Shown here piece by piece: positions 1 to 7,910 of a stretch of 64,000 bases of DNA; position 1 is the first letter of the stretch; every line of letters starts with the position of its first letter. A model generated the notes under the pieces. The model was not told the DNA's origin, searched no databases, and saw nothing but the letters and a program-made list of their open reading frames with translations. This DNA is from UBA2357 sp046295975 (GTDB lineage: Bacteria; Pseudomonadota; Gammaproteobacteria; Burkholderiales; Rhodocyclaceae), in the NCBI GenBank assembly GCA_046295975.1, contig JBKBMG010000004.1, positions 85,987-149,986 on the forward strand, read 5' to 3'. The position numbers were made by a program, and so were the translations under genes.

Positions 1-1
1 C

Positions 2-295
2 ACCGGCGGCATGAGCCACCAGTTGCAGGGACCACGTGCCGGCTTGATCAACCGCGAGTGGGACAACCGCTTCCTCGATCGCCTGATCACCGAGCCGGCA
101 GCACTCGCCGAAGTGCCGCACATCGAGTACGTGCGGGAAGCTGGTTCCGAAGGCATCGAACTGGTGATGTGGCTGATCGCGCGCGGCGCCATGAGCGACG
201 TTGCCGGCGGCGCGGCGCCGGGCGTGCGCCACCGTTTCTACCACGTGCCCGCGTCGAACACCGCGGTCGGGCACCTGATTTTGGAGAATTCATGA
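2..295 (+). CDS. ligB: Protocatechuate 4,5-dioxygenase beta chain, C-terminal part (5' end outside window)
   Basis: This is the last 97 codons of a class III extradiol ring-cleavage dioxygenase catalytic subunit. The reading frame is open from base 2 and begins with the family's TGGMSHQL motif. It continues through a segment like the LigB C-terminus (EYVREAGSEGIELVMWL) and ends with YHVPASNTAVGHLILENS, matching the conserved closing segment of LigB proteins. The enzyme uses Fe(II) to cleave protocatechuate between C4 and C5, giving 4-carboxy-2-hydroxymuconate-6-semialdehyde. The N-terminal half with the first iron ligands, and any ligA subunit, lie upstream of the window. Its stop overlaps the next start (ATGA), so it is translationally coupled to ligC, whose product acts on this enzyme's product. 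A gallate dioxygenase relative is the main alternative, but the ligC neighbour favours protocatechuate. Confidence 0.88.
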   Translation, partial: TGGMSHQLQGPRAGLINREWDNRFLDRLITEPAALAEVPHIEYVREAGSEGIELVMWLIARGAMSDVAGGAAPGVRHRFYHVPASNTAVGHLILENS

Positions 296-1254
296 CCATG
301 GCTGACACCCTCAAGGTTGCGCTGGCGGGCGCTGGCGCCTTTGGCATCAAGCACCTGGACGGCATTCGCAACATCGCCGGGGTCGAGGTCGTCTCGCTGG
401 TCGGACGCGAGCTCGACAAGACCCGCGAGGTGGCACGCCAGTATGGCGTCGGCCACGTCACCACCGACCTCGCCGAAAGCCTCGCCTTGCCCGGGCTGGA
501 TGCGGTGATCCTTTGCACACCCACCCAGATGCATGCCGAACAGGCCATCCAGTGCCTGAACGCGGGCAAGCATGTTCAAGTGGAGATTCCCCTGTGTGAC
601 CGCCTCGCCGATGGCGAGGCGGTGCTGCAACTGCAGCAGCGCAGTGGCCTGGTGGCCATGGTCGGCCACACCCGCCGTTTCAACCCCAGCCACCAGTGGA
701 TACACCGCAAGGTCGAGGCGGGCACGTTCAACATCCAGCAGATGGACGTGCAGACCTATTTCTTCCGCCGCAGCAACATGAATGCGCTGGGCCAGCCGCG
801 CAGCTGGACCGACCATCTGCTGTGGCATCACGCCGCGCACACGGTGGACCTGTTTGCCTACCAGAGCGGCGGCCGCATCGTGCAGGCCAACGCCGTCCAG
901 GGACCCATCCATCCGGAACTGGGCATTGCGATGGACATGTCCATCCAGTTGAAGAGCAGCACCGGGGCGATCTGCACGCTGTCGCTGTCGTTCAACAACG
1001 AGGGGCCACTGGGCACCTTCTTCCGCTACATCGGCGACACCGGCACCTATATCGCGCGCTACGACGACCTGGTGAACGGCAAGGAGGAGAAGATCGACGT
1101 CTCGGCGGTGGATGTGTCGATGAACGGCATCGAACTGCAGGATCGCGAATTCTTCGCTGCGATCCGCGAAGGGCGCGAGCCCAACGCGAGCGTCGCGCAG
1201 GTGTTCGACTGCTACCGGGTGCTCCACGACCTGGAGCGCCAACTCGCCGGTTGA
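292..1254 (+). CDS. ligC: 4-carboxy-2-hydroxymuconate-6-semialdehyde dehydrogenase
   Basis: A 320-aa oxidoreductase of the Gfo/Idh/MocA family. It oxidises the hemiacetal form of the protocatechuate 4,5-cleavage product to 2-pyrone-4,6-dicarboxylate with NADP+. The N-terminus has a Rossmann motif (GAGAFG, residues 13-18). The middle carries stretches typical of LigC (ILCTPTQMHAEQAI, GKHVQVEIPL, VGHTRRFNPSH) and, later, WTDHLLWHHAAHTVDLF with the conserved histidines. Start ATG 292 was chosen because GGAG at 283-286 sits 5 nt upstream and it overlaps the ligB stop; ATG 298 is a possible alternative. An upstream extension of the same frame is only the shadow of ligB. Length and motif order match known LigC proteins, so the assignment is firm. 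Confidence 0.93.
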   Translation: MTMADTLKVALAGAGAFGIKHLDGIRNIAGVEVVSLVGRELDKTREVARQYGVGHVTTDLAESLALPGLDAVILCTPTQMHAEQAIQCLNAGKHVQVEIPLCDRLADGEAVLQLQQRSGLVAMVGHTRRFNPSHQWIHRKVEAGTFNIQQMDVQTYFFRRSNMNALGQPRSWTDHLLWHHAAHTVDLFAYQSGGRIVQANAVQGPIHPELGIAMDMSIQLKSSTGAICTLSLSFNNEGPLGTFFRYIGDTGTYIARYDDLVNGKEEKIDVSAVDVSMNGIELQDREFFAAIREGREPNASVAQVFDCYRVLHDLERQLAG

Positions 1255-1304
1255 GCCACGCTCGCCACCCCACGCCAACGCGGATTCAAAGGAGCCAGCA
1301 AGCG

Positions 1305-2300
1305 ATGCAACAACGCCGCCTCGGACCCTTCCCGGTCGGTGCCATCGGCCTCGGCTGCATGAACCTGTCGCACGCCTACGGCGCCGCGCCGCCGCGTGAG
1401 GCGGCTGCGGCCTTGTTGCGACGGGCGCTCGACTGCGGCATCGCGCATTTCGACACCGCAGCCCTGTATGGTTTCGGCGCCAACGAAACGCTGCTCGGCG
1501 AGGTGCTGGCGCCGTTCCGCTCGCGCTTCACCCTGGCGAGCAAGTGCGGCATGACCGGCGTGGATGGCAAGCGCGTCATCGACGGCCGCCCCGACACGCT
1601 CCGCCGCACCTGCGACGAGGCCTTGACGCGTCTGCGTACCGAGGTGATCGACCTCTACTACCTGCACCGCTGGGACAAACAGGTACCGATCGAGGATAGT
1701 GTCGGCGCCCTGGCCGATCTCGTGCAGGCAGGCAAGATCCGGGCGATCGGCCTGTCCGAGGTATCGGCCACGACGTTGCGGCGCGCCCACGCGGTGCATC
1801 CGGTCGCTGCGGTGCAGTCCGAGTATTCCCTATGGACGCGCGAGCCCGAGATCGCGGTGCTGGACGCCTGCCGCGAACTGGGGGTGACCTTCGTCGCCTT
1901 CAGTCCGCTCGGACGGGGCTTTCTCGCGGGCGCCCTGGCCAGCGCCGAGGACGTCGACCGCCTCGACACCAAGGACATCCGCCGCGCCATGCCGCGTTTC
2001 CAGCACGAACACCTGGCGGCCAACCTGCGGTTGTTCGACGCGCTGCGGGAGCTGGCCAGGCAGTGCGATCTCAGCCCGGCGCAATTGGCGCTGGCGTGGC
2101 TGCTCACGCGCGGCGAACACGTGCTGCCGATACCCGGCACCACCGCAATCGCGCACCTGGAGGAAAACCTCTCGGCCGCTGAGATTGTGCTCGATCCCGC
2201 GGTGGTGGCGCGACTCGATGCGCTCATCAACCGCGATACGGTGTCGGGGCCCAGATACGCGGCGACCACTCAGATGGAGATAGATACCGAGGCGTTTTGA
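1305..2300 (+). CDS. Aldo/keto reductase
   Basis: A 331-aa NADP-dependent aldo/keto reductase with a (beta/alpha)8 fold. The catalytic tetrad is visible as D50, Y55, K80 and H121, within GIAHFDTAALYG, LASKCG and LYYLHRWD. The C-terminal half has the cofactor-binding pattern FSPLGRGFL and IPGTTAIAHLEENL. GGAG at 1291-1294 supports the start. It follows ligC by 50 bp on the same strand and ends before a strong hairpin, so it may be the last gene of a lig transcription unit. The substrate cannot be read from sequence; reduction of an aromatic or ring-fission aldehyde is only a guess from context. Related family members include pyridoxal and perillyl-aldehyde type reductases. Confidence 0.9.
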   Translation: MQQRRLGPFPVGAIGLGCMNLSHAYGAAPPREAAAALLRRALDCGIAHFDTAALYGFGANETLLGEVLAPFRSRFTLASKCGMTGVDGKRVIDGRPDTLRRTCDEALTRLRTEVIDLYYLHRWDKQVPIEDSVGALADLVQAGKIRAIGLSEVSATTLRRAHAVHPVAAVQSEYSLWTREPEIAVLDACRELGVTFVAFSPLGRGFLAGALASAEDVDRLDTKDIRRAMPRFQHEHLAANLRLFDALRELARQCDLSPAQLALAWLLTRGEHVLPIPGTTAIAHLEENLSAAEIVLDPAVVARLDALINRDTVSGPRYAATTQMEIDTEAF

Positions 2301-2307
2301 ACCCGAT

Positions 2308-2336
2308 ACCACGGCGCCGGCCATCGGCGCCGTGGT
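2308..2336 (+). terminator. Strong hairpin after the lig/aldo-keto reductase unit
   Basis: Perfect inverted repeat ACCACGGCGCCG (2308-2319) and CGGCGCCGTGGT (2325-2336) with a 5-nt loop, starting 7 nt after the aldo/keto reductase stop. There is no clear T tract, so factor-independent termination is uncertain; it may act by protecting mRNA ends or attenuating read-through into the TRAP genes. Confidence 0.55.
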
Positions 2337-2423
2337 GATCGCAGGGCCGGAGCGCGGCGTTGCCCGTTCCGTATACAAGAAGCATCCGCGCATCAGCGCG
2401 GACGACCACGAGGAGACAACCTG

Positions 2424-3473
2424 ATGAGAGCGTTCAGCACCCTTTCCACGTTGGCGGCGTCATGCGCCGCCCTTGCCATGGCGTTCGTGCCCGCGGCCCC
2501 GGTTCAGGCGCAGGAGGTGACCCTGCGGCTGCACCAGATGCTGCCGCCGCAGGCCACCATTCCGGCTGAGGCGATCGCCCCCTGGGCCCGCGCCGTCGAG
2601 GAGCAGAGCCAGGGGCGGATCAAGATCCGCCTTTTCCCCAGCATGCAGCTTGGCGGGCGTCCGCCGGAACTGTTCGATCAGGCGCGCGACGGCGTCGCCG
2701 ATGTCATCTGGACGGTGCTGGGTTACACCCCGGGGCGCTTCCCCAAGAGCGAGGTGTTCGAACTGCCGTTCACCACCGGCAACGCGGAGCAGGGCTCGCG
2801 CGCCTTCCAGGAGTTCGTCGAAACCCACGCCGCCGATGAGTTCCAGGATGTCAAGCTGCTGGCAGTGCACGTGCACGGACCCGGCCTGTTCCACAGCCGG
2901 ACGCCAATCGAGAAGCTCGAGGACTTGCGCGGCATGAGCGTGCGCGGCGGTTCGCGGGTGGTCAACATGATGCTCGAACAACTCGGCGCGACGCCGGTCG
3001 GCATGCCGGTGCCGGCAGTGGGCGAGGCGCTCTCCAAGGGCGTGATCACGGCCACCACGGTGCCGTGGGAGGTCGTTCCGCCGCTGCGGGTGCACGAAAT
3101 GGTGCGCAACCATACCGGTTTCTCCGGCGATACTGGCCTGTATACCCAGACCTTTGCGTTGGTCATGAACAAGCGCAGCTATGAGCGCCTGCCCGATGAC
3201 CTGAAGCGCGTCATCGACGCGAACTCGGGCAGCGACGTCGCCGCCCTGTTCGGCCGGGCGATGGACGAAGGGGATGCCAAGGCGCTGGCCATGGTGTCGG
3301 CCGACAAGCGCAACCGTATCGTGGCGCTCGACGAAGCCGAGACCGAGCGCTGGAAGAAGGTCGGAGAGGCGGTGCGCGAGGCCTGGTTCGCCGAGGCGCA
3401 AGCCCGGGGCATGGACGGACGCCAGCTTGCGGACGAGGCGGCCAGGCTTGTGAGCCGGCACTCGGGAGAGTGA
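2424..3473 (+). CDS. TRAP transporter substrate-binding protein, DctP family
   Basis: A 349-aa periplasmic binding protein of a tripartite ATP-independent transporter. Residues 1-29 form a Sec signal peptide with probable cleavage after VQA. The mature protein has the DctP pattern, including the segment around LRGMSVRGGSRVVNMMLEQLGATPVGMP near residues 170-198, where the family's substrate-binding arginine lies. AGGAG at 2411-2415 fixes the start. The two membrane subunits follow directly. TRAP systems import carboxylates using the Na+ gradient; given the flanking lig and van genes, an aromatic acid such as vanillate or protocatechuate is the likely cargo, but this is inferred from context only. 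Confidence 0.92.
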   Translation: MRAFSTLSTLAASCAALAMAFVPAAPVQAQEVTLRLHQMLPPQATIPAEAIAPWARAVEEQSQGRIKIRLFPSMQLGGRPPELFDQARDGVADVIWTVLGYTPGRFPKSEVFELPFTTGNAEQGSRAFQEFVETHAADEFQDVKLLAVHVHGPGLFHSRTPIEKLEDLRGMSVRGGSRVVNMMLEQLGATPVGMPVPAVGEALSKGVITATTVPWEVVPPLRVHEMVRNHTGFSGDTGLYTQTFALVMNKRSYERLPDDLKRVIDANSGSDVAALFGRAMDEGDAKALAMVSADKRNRIVALDEAETERWKKVGEAVREAWFAEAQARGMDGRQLADEAARLVSRHSGE

Positions 3474-3476
3474 TTC

Positions 3477-4073
3477 ATGGCCGCACGAGGTTCGGGGGCA
3501 ATCGCGATGGAGGTGTCAGGCATGGCAGGGACGGCAGCCGGTGACAGGGTAGGGCGACTGCTATACCACACCTGCCGCGGCATTGCCTGGTTCGGCGGAG
3601 TGGTGCTGGTGGCGCTGGCGGTGCTCAGCGTCGCCAGCATTGCCGGACGCAGCGCCAGTGGCGCGGGGTTCGGGCCCGGACCGGTGCCGGGTGATTTCGA
3701 ACTGGTGGAGTTGGGCACGGCGCTGGCGGTGTTCTGCTTCCTGCCCTGGTGCCATCTGTCGCGCGCACATGCGGTGGTGGATTTGCTGTGGCGCCTGTAC
3801 CCGCCCTGGCTCGCCCGCGGTGCCGAGATCGCCGCCGATCTCCTGATGCTCGTGGTGTGGCTGCTGCTGACCTGGCGCATGGGGGTGGCGATGCTGGAGT
3901 ATCGCGCCCAAGGCGATACCAGCTTCATTTTGCGCATGCCTTTGTGGTGGGGCTATGCCTCGGCGCTGGTGCCGGCCGTGCTGGGGTGCGTGGCCTACGC
4001 CTGGCGATTGGCCGAAACGCTGGGTGTGGTGGCCGCGCCTGCCGGTTTCGTACGCTCGGCGGGGGGGCATTGA
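3477..4073 (+). CDS. TRAP transporter small permease, DctQ family
   Basis: A 198-aa membrane protein with four hydrophobic helices (about residues 38-58, 79-97, 118-140 and 155-175), the usual layout of the DctQ subunit. It begins 3 nt after the binding-protein stop and its own stop is directly followed by the DctM start. The ATG at 3477 has a weak ribosome site; internal ATGs at codons 11 and 16 are alternatives, and the first ~30 residues are hydrophilic and not conserved-looking. It pairs with the large subunit to form the transport unit. Confidence 0.88.
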   Translation: MAARGSGAIAMEVSGMAGTAAGDRVGRLLYHTCRGIAWFGGVVLVALAVLSVASIAGRSASGAGFGPGPVPGDFELVELGTALAVFCFLPWCHLSRAHAVVDLLWRLYPPWLARGAEIAADLLMLVVWLLLTWRMGVAMLEYRAQGDTSFILRMPLWWGYASALVPAVLGCVAYAWRLAETLGVVAAPAGFVRSAGGH

Positions 4074-5402
4074 ATGGATTCCCTGCATCTGGCCGCCTGG
4101 TCGTTTCCGCTGTTGCTCATGCTCATCTTCCTGCGCATTCCCATCGGCCTGTCCATGCTGGTGGTGGGGCTGTGCGGTTCCTGGCTGGTGTTCGGCGACG
4201 CCCTGCCGCTGCTCAATCAGATGAAGAGCCTGGCCTACGGCCAGTTTTCGGTGCATTCCCTGTCCATCGTGCCGCTGTTCCTGCTGATGGGTCAGTTCGC
4301 CACCCTGGGAGGGCTGTCGCAGGCCTTGTTTGGCGCGGCCGAGGCCTTCATCGGCCACCGTCGAGGCGGTGTCGCGATTGCCGCGGTGGGCGCGTGCGCC
4401 GGTTTCGGCTCGATCTGCGGGTCGTCGCTGGCAACCGCCGCGACGATGGGGCAGGTCGCCCTGCCGCAGCTGCGCCGCGCCGGCTATGACGGTGGCCTGG
4501 CGACGGCGACGCTGGCGGCCGGCGGTACCCTGGGCATTCTCATCCCGCCCTCCATCGTGCTGGTGATCTACGCCATTCTGGCCGAACAGAACATCGCCAA
4601 GATGTTCGCCGCGGCCCTGGTGCCAGGTCTGCTGGCAGCACTCGGCTATGCGATGGTGATCGCCGTGGTGGTGCGCCTGCGCCCGCACTGGGCGGGCACC
4701 ATGGCACCGCTGCCGTGGCCACAGCGCTGGCGCGCGTTGGCGGCGGTGTGGCCGGTGGTGGTGATTTTCCTGGTGGTGATCGGCGGGATCTACGGCGGCG
4801 TGTTCACCCCCACCGAGGGGGCTGCGGTGGGGGTTGCCTCCACGGGTATGCTGGCCTGGTGGCGCGGCGGCCTGACGCCGGCCACACTGCGGCGTGCGCT
4901 GGAAGCGACCGCGGGCGCCACCGGCATGATCTTCATGATCGTCCTCGGTGCGGCGGCCTACAACAGCTTTCTGGCCTTGTCGCTGTTGCCGCAGGAACTG
5001 GCCGCCTGGGTCGGGGGCCAGGGCTTCGCGCCGTTCATGGTGCTGGCGGCGGTGTTGTTGTTCTACCTGGTGTTCGGCTGCGTGATGGATTCGCTGTCCA
5101 TGATTCTGCTGACCGTGCCGATCTTCTTTCCGATGATCATGGGGCTGGACTTCGGGTTGTCGCCGGAGGAAACGGCGATCTGGTTCGGCGTGCTGGTCCT
5201 GATCGTGGTAGAGGTGGGGCTGATCACGCCGCCGGTGGGCATGAACCTGTTCATCATCCAGTCGATGGCGCCGGGGGTGTCGATGCGTGACACCTATCGC
5301 GGCGTCCTGCCCTTCGTCGCCAGCGACATCGCGCGTGTTGCGGTGCTCGTACTGTTCCCCGCGATTACGCTGTTCGTGCTGCGTTTCGGCGACATGGCTT
5401 AG
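4074..5402 (+). CDS. TRAP transporter large permease, DctM family
   Basis: A 442-aa integral membrane protein with about eleven to twelve hydrophobic segments. It shows DctM family hallmarks such as AGFGSICGSSLATAATMG near residue 110 and GLITPPVGMNLFI near residue 385. It is the channel-forming subunit of the Na+-driven importer encoded with the preceding two genes. The start codon abuts the DctQ stop, so the three genes form one tightly packed operon. Nothing in the sequence identifies the solute. Confidence 0.93.
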   Translation: MDSLHLAAWSFPLLLMLIFLRIPIGLSMLVVGLCGSWLVFGDALPLLNQMKSLAYGQFSVHSLSIVPLFLLMGQFATLGGLSQALFGAAEAFIGHRRGGVAIAAVGACAGFGSICGSSLATAATMGQVALPQLRRAGYDGGLATATLAAGGTLGILIPPSIVLVIYAILAEQNIAKMFAAALVPGLLAALGYAMVIAVVVRLRPHWAGTMAPLPWPQRWRALAAVWPVVVIFLVVIGGIYGGVFTPTEGAAVGVASTGMLAWWRGGLTPATLRRALEATAGATGMIFMIVLGAAAYNSFLALSLLPQELAAWVGGQGFAPFMVLAAVLLFYLVFGCVMDSLSMILLTVPIFFPMIMGLDFGLSPEETAIWFGVLVLIVVEVGLITPPVGMNLFIIQSMAPGVSMRDTYRGVLPFVASDIARVAVLVLFPAITLFVLRFGDMA

Positions 5403-5750
5403 GGCGCAGCCGGCGCCTGCCTTGGCGGAGCGTTGTCCGATGGACTTGCCAAGTCTTGAACTCCCGCGCATTACCACGCAGATCGCAGGACCTGCCAGCG
5501 CGCCTGTCGCTGACATGATTCATGTGAGGTAGTGACGCGGCGCGGCAGTACGCCGGACTCCTGCCATGGCGAGGCTCCGCGCCATGCCGTATCGTTCTAG
5601 CAGCTATACCCCGCGCCGTGCCGCATGTCTTCGCCATGGTTACACAATGCCGTGAGACGACTGGGGCCGGCACACTGCGCCTAGGTTCTGCGGTGATCCG
5701 GCTCGGTTGTCCAGATGCAGCACACAAAAAGAAGAACGTGGAGGGACAGC
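5403..5750. other. Non-coding gap between TRAP operon and binding-protein gene
   Basis: No credible coding frame. It contains a short dyad just after the dctM stop (GGCGC ... GGCGCC, about 5403-5418) and a hairpin CATGGCG (5565-5571) / CGCCATG (5580-5586) with an 8-nt loop. These may end the TRAP transcript. The promoter of the next gene should lie in the last 150 bp, but no clear -35/-10 or sigma-54 match was found. Confidence 0.4.
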
Positions 5751-6881
5751 ATGGCAGGAAACAAGATGGCGTCTTGGCGGACGCTGCGGACAGCAGGCAT
5801 GGGCTGCATGCTTGCGGTGTACGGTGTGGCAGGAGCCGCCGATATCGTGATAGGGCAGAGTCTGACGTTGTCAGGCGAGGATGTGGAGATCGGACGCGTG
5901 ATTCGCTCCGGCGCCGAGGCTTATGTTGGCCACGTCAATGCCACGGGGGGGATAGACGGACGTCGTCTGAGGCTTGTGACGCTGGAAGACCACGGTGATG
6001 TAGAGATCTACCGACGCAATCTCGAGACCCTGATTACCCGCGACGGTGCCGTGGCCATCGTCAATTGCGTGGGCGATCGTTTCTGCCGCGTCGCCGCTGA
6101 GGTGGCCGACGCGCGCGGGGTGCCGCTGGTCGGTGCGATATCGGGTTCGTCCGCGTTGAGGCAGCCCGGCCGCATGGTGTTTGCGCTGCGGCCGGGTTAC
6201 GCGGTCGAGGCGGAAGTGTTGACGCGGCAATTGAAGTCCGTCGGGGTTGCGCGGGTTGCGCTGGTCACCGAGGCGAAGCTGGCTTCTGACCAGCAGGCGG
6301 TGCTGGCGCGGGTGTTGGGCGCCGGTGGTCTGGAGGTCGTCGCGATGACTCTGGCCTCGCCCGCAGAACCCGACCTCGCGGCGTTGTTGCGGCAACTGGA
6401 GACGGGCGGTTTTGATGCCGTTGTGCTCGAGTTCGGTGCCTCGACCTACGGCGTTCTGGCAGCGGGCGGATATGGCAGTCACCCGGCCTGGCCGGGCGTG
6501 ATCGCCACCCTGGCCGATCCCACCCTGCGACTGTTGGCGACGACGTTTCGTGGGCGCATGATCGGTTTCACCATGCTCGTACCGAATCCCGAGCATACGG
6601 CACTGCCGGTGGTGCGCGAATTTCAGCACCACGTCGAACACTATTCCGAGGCCTCAGCCTTGTACCTGGACGGTTTCGAGGCCTACCTGAACCTGCGCGT
6701 CTGTGCCGAGGCGCTGACTCGGGCGGGCGGTGCCACGCCGGACAAGCTTGTGGCTGCGCTGGACCGGCTTTCAACGCTGGACCTGGGTGGCTTCACCGTG
6801 CGCGTGACCCGCGGCGAACGCGACGGGCCGGAGTGGGTGGATGTCGGCGTGGTATCGCGCTCGGGCCTGTTCCTGAATTGA
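5751..6881 (+). CDS. Periplasmic binding protein of branched-chain amino acid (LivJ) type
   Basis: A 376-aa secreted ligand-binding protein of the Peripla_BP_6 family. The signal peptide covers about residues 1-29 (cleavage near AGA/AD), followed by IVIGQSLTLSG, the usual first strand and loop. A second recognisable segment is VPLVGAISGSSALRQP. GAGG at 5741-5744 supports ATG 5751. No LivHMGF permease or ATPase genes lie nearby, so it is an orphan component or serves a transporter encoded elsewhere. It sits convergent to vanB, between two aromatic operons; similar proteins often bind aromatic acids. Substrate unknown. Confidence 0.88.
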   Translation: MAGNKMASWRTLRTAGMGCMLAVYGVAGAADIVIGQSLTLSGEDVEIGRVIRSGAEAYVGHVNATGGIDGRRLRLVTLEDHGDVEIYRRNLETLITRDGAVAIVNCVGDRFCRVAAEVADARGVPLVGAISGSSALRQPGRMVFALRPGYAVEAEVLTRQLKSVGVARVALVTEAKLASDQQAVLARVLGAGGLEVVAMTLASPAEPDLAALLRQLETGGFDAVVLEFGASTYGVLAAGGYGSHPAWPGVIATLADPTLRLLATTFRGRMIGFTMLVPNPEHTALPVVREFQHHVEHYSEASALYLDGFEAYLNLRVCAEALTRAGGATPDKLVAALDRLSTLDLGGFTVRVTRGERDGPEWVDVGVVSRSGLFLN

Positions 6882-6882
6882 T

Positions 6883-6902
6883 CGGCCGCCGTCGGGCGGC
6901 CG
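6883..6902. terminator. Hairpin between convergent genes
   Basis: Perfect inverted repeat CGGCCGCC (6883-6890) and GGCGGCCG (6895-6902) with a 4-nt loop, located 1 nt after the binding-protein stop and 16 nt beyond the vanB stop. Its position suits termination from both directions. There is no T tract. Confidence 0.5.
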
Positions 6903-6918
6903 GGGATGAGGCTGGGGG

Positions 6919-7887
6919 TCAGAGATCCAGCACCAGCCGGGCGCTGAGGGCGCGCGAGCAGCAGGGCGTAAACTGATTGTTGGCGGCTTGCTCGTCGGGC
7001 GTGAGGTAGAGGTCGCGGTGGTCCGGAATGCCATCCAGCACGCGGGTCAGGCAGGTGCCGCAGACTCCTTGCTCGCAGGACACCGGCAGGTCGACGCCAT
7101 GGGCGTGGAGCACCTGGGCGACGCTGGTGCCGGCTGGGATGTGCAGGCGCCGACCGCTGCGGGCGAGTTCCACTTCGAAGGCACCGTCGATCGCGTCCGC
7201 GGCAGCCGGAGCGGCAGCGAAGCGCTCGATGTGGAGCTGGGTTTCGGGCCAGGCGTGTGCGCGGAAGGTGGCGAGAACGTGGTCGATGAAGCCGTTGGGC
7301 CCGCATACATGGATGTGGGTGTCCGTCTCAGGTGAGCCCGCGAGGGTGGCAAGATCGAGTTTTTGCGACGGCGCGCCGTCGTCCAGGTGAAACTGCACCC
7401 GGTCGGCGTAGGCACAGGCCTGCAGGTAGGGCCGAAATGCGGTGCGGGCGGCGCTGCGGGCGCAGTAGTGCAGTTCGAAGTCGGCACCACGCGTGGCAAG
7501 GGTTTCGGCCATGGCCAGCAGCGGGGTGATGCCGATGCCGCCGGCCAGCAGCAGATGGCGCCGACCCGGTGCCATTGGGAAGAGGTTGCGCGGTGCGCCG
7601 ATCTGGATCAGGTCGCCCTCGGCGACGCGCTCGTGCATGGCGACCGAACCACCGCGCGAAGCCGGGTCGCGCAACACCGCGATCCGGTAGCGGTGGGTTT
7701 CGCCCGGGCGGTTGTAGAGCGAATACTGGCGTACCAGCCCGGGCTGGATATGCACGTCGATGTGGGCGCCGGCATCGAAGCCGGGCAGGGCGTCGCCTTG
7801 CGGCGGGACGAGTTCGAAACTGGCAATGTCTTCGGCCTCATGCACGATGCGTGCGACCCGGACGGTCAGGAGTTGGGGCATGCTCAT
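6919..7887 (-). CDS. vanB: Vanillate O-demethylase reductase subunit
   Basis: A 322-aa iron-sulfur flavoprotein of the phthalate dioxygenase reductase class. It carries an FMN/FAD-binding barrel (about residues 1-105, with QYSLYNRPGETHRYRIAV), an NAD-binding domain (about 110-225, with LLLAGGIGITPLLAMAE), and a plant-type [2Fe-2S] domain at the C-terminus with ligands C271, C276, C279 and C309 or C310. It passes electrons from NADH to VanA, which demethylates vanillate to protocatechuate and formaldehyde. It lies 23 bp downstream of vanA in the same operon. The family also includes other monooxygenase reductases, but the VanA partner and VanR operators make vanB the best name. Confidence 0.92.
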   Translation of the reverse strand: MSMPQLLTVRVARIVHEAEDIASFELVPPQGDALPGFDAGAHIDVHIQPGLVRQYSLYNRPGETHRYRIAVLRDPASRGGSVAMHERVAEGDLIQIGAPRNLFPMAPGRRHLLLAGGIGITPLLAMAETLATRGADFELHYCARSAARTAFRPYLQACAYADRVQFHLDDGAPSQKLDLATLAGSPETDTHIHVCGPNGFIDHVLATFRAHAWPETQLHIERFAAAPAAADAIDGAFEVELARSGRRLHIPAGTSVAQVLHAHGVDLPVSCEQGVCGTCLTRVLDGIPDHRDLYLTPDEQAANNQFTPCCSRALSARLVLDL

Positions 7888-7910
7888 TGTGACGTTTCCG
7901 TTATGTAGTT

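Noticed and set aside
3561..5516. A 651-residue open frame on the minus strand opposite the TRAP permeases
   Set aside because: His/Gln/Arg-rich translation typical of the antisense of GC-rich membrane-protein genes; the sense strand carries clear DctQ and DctM proteins.
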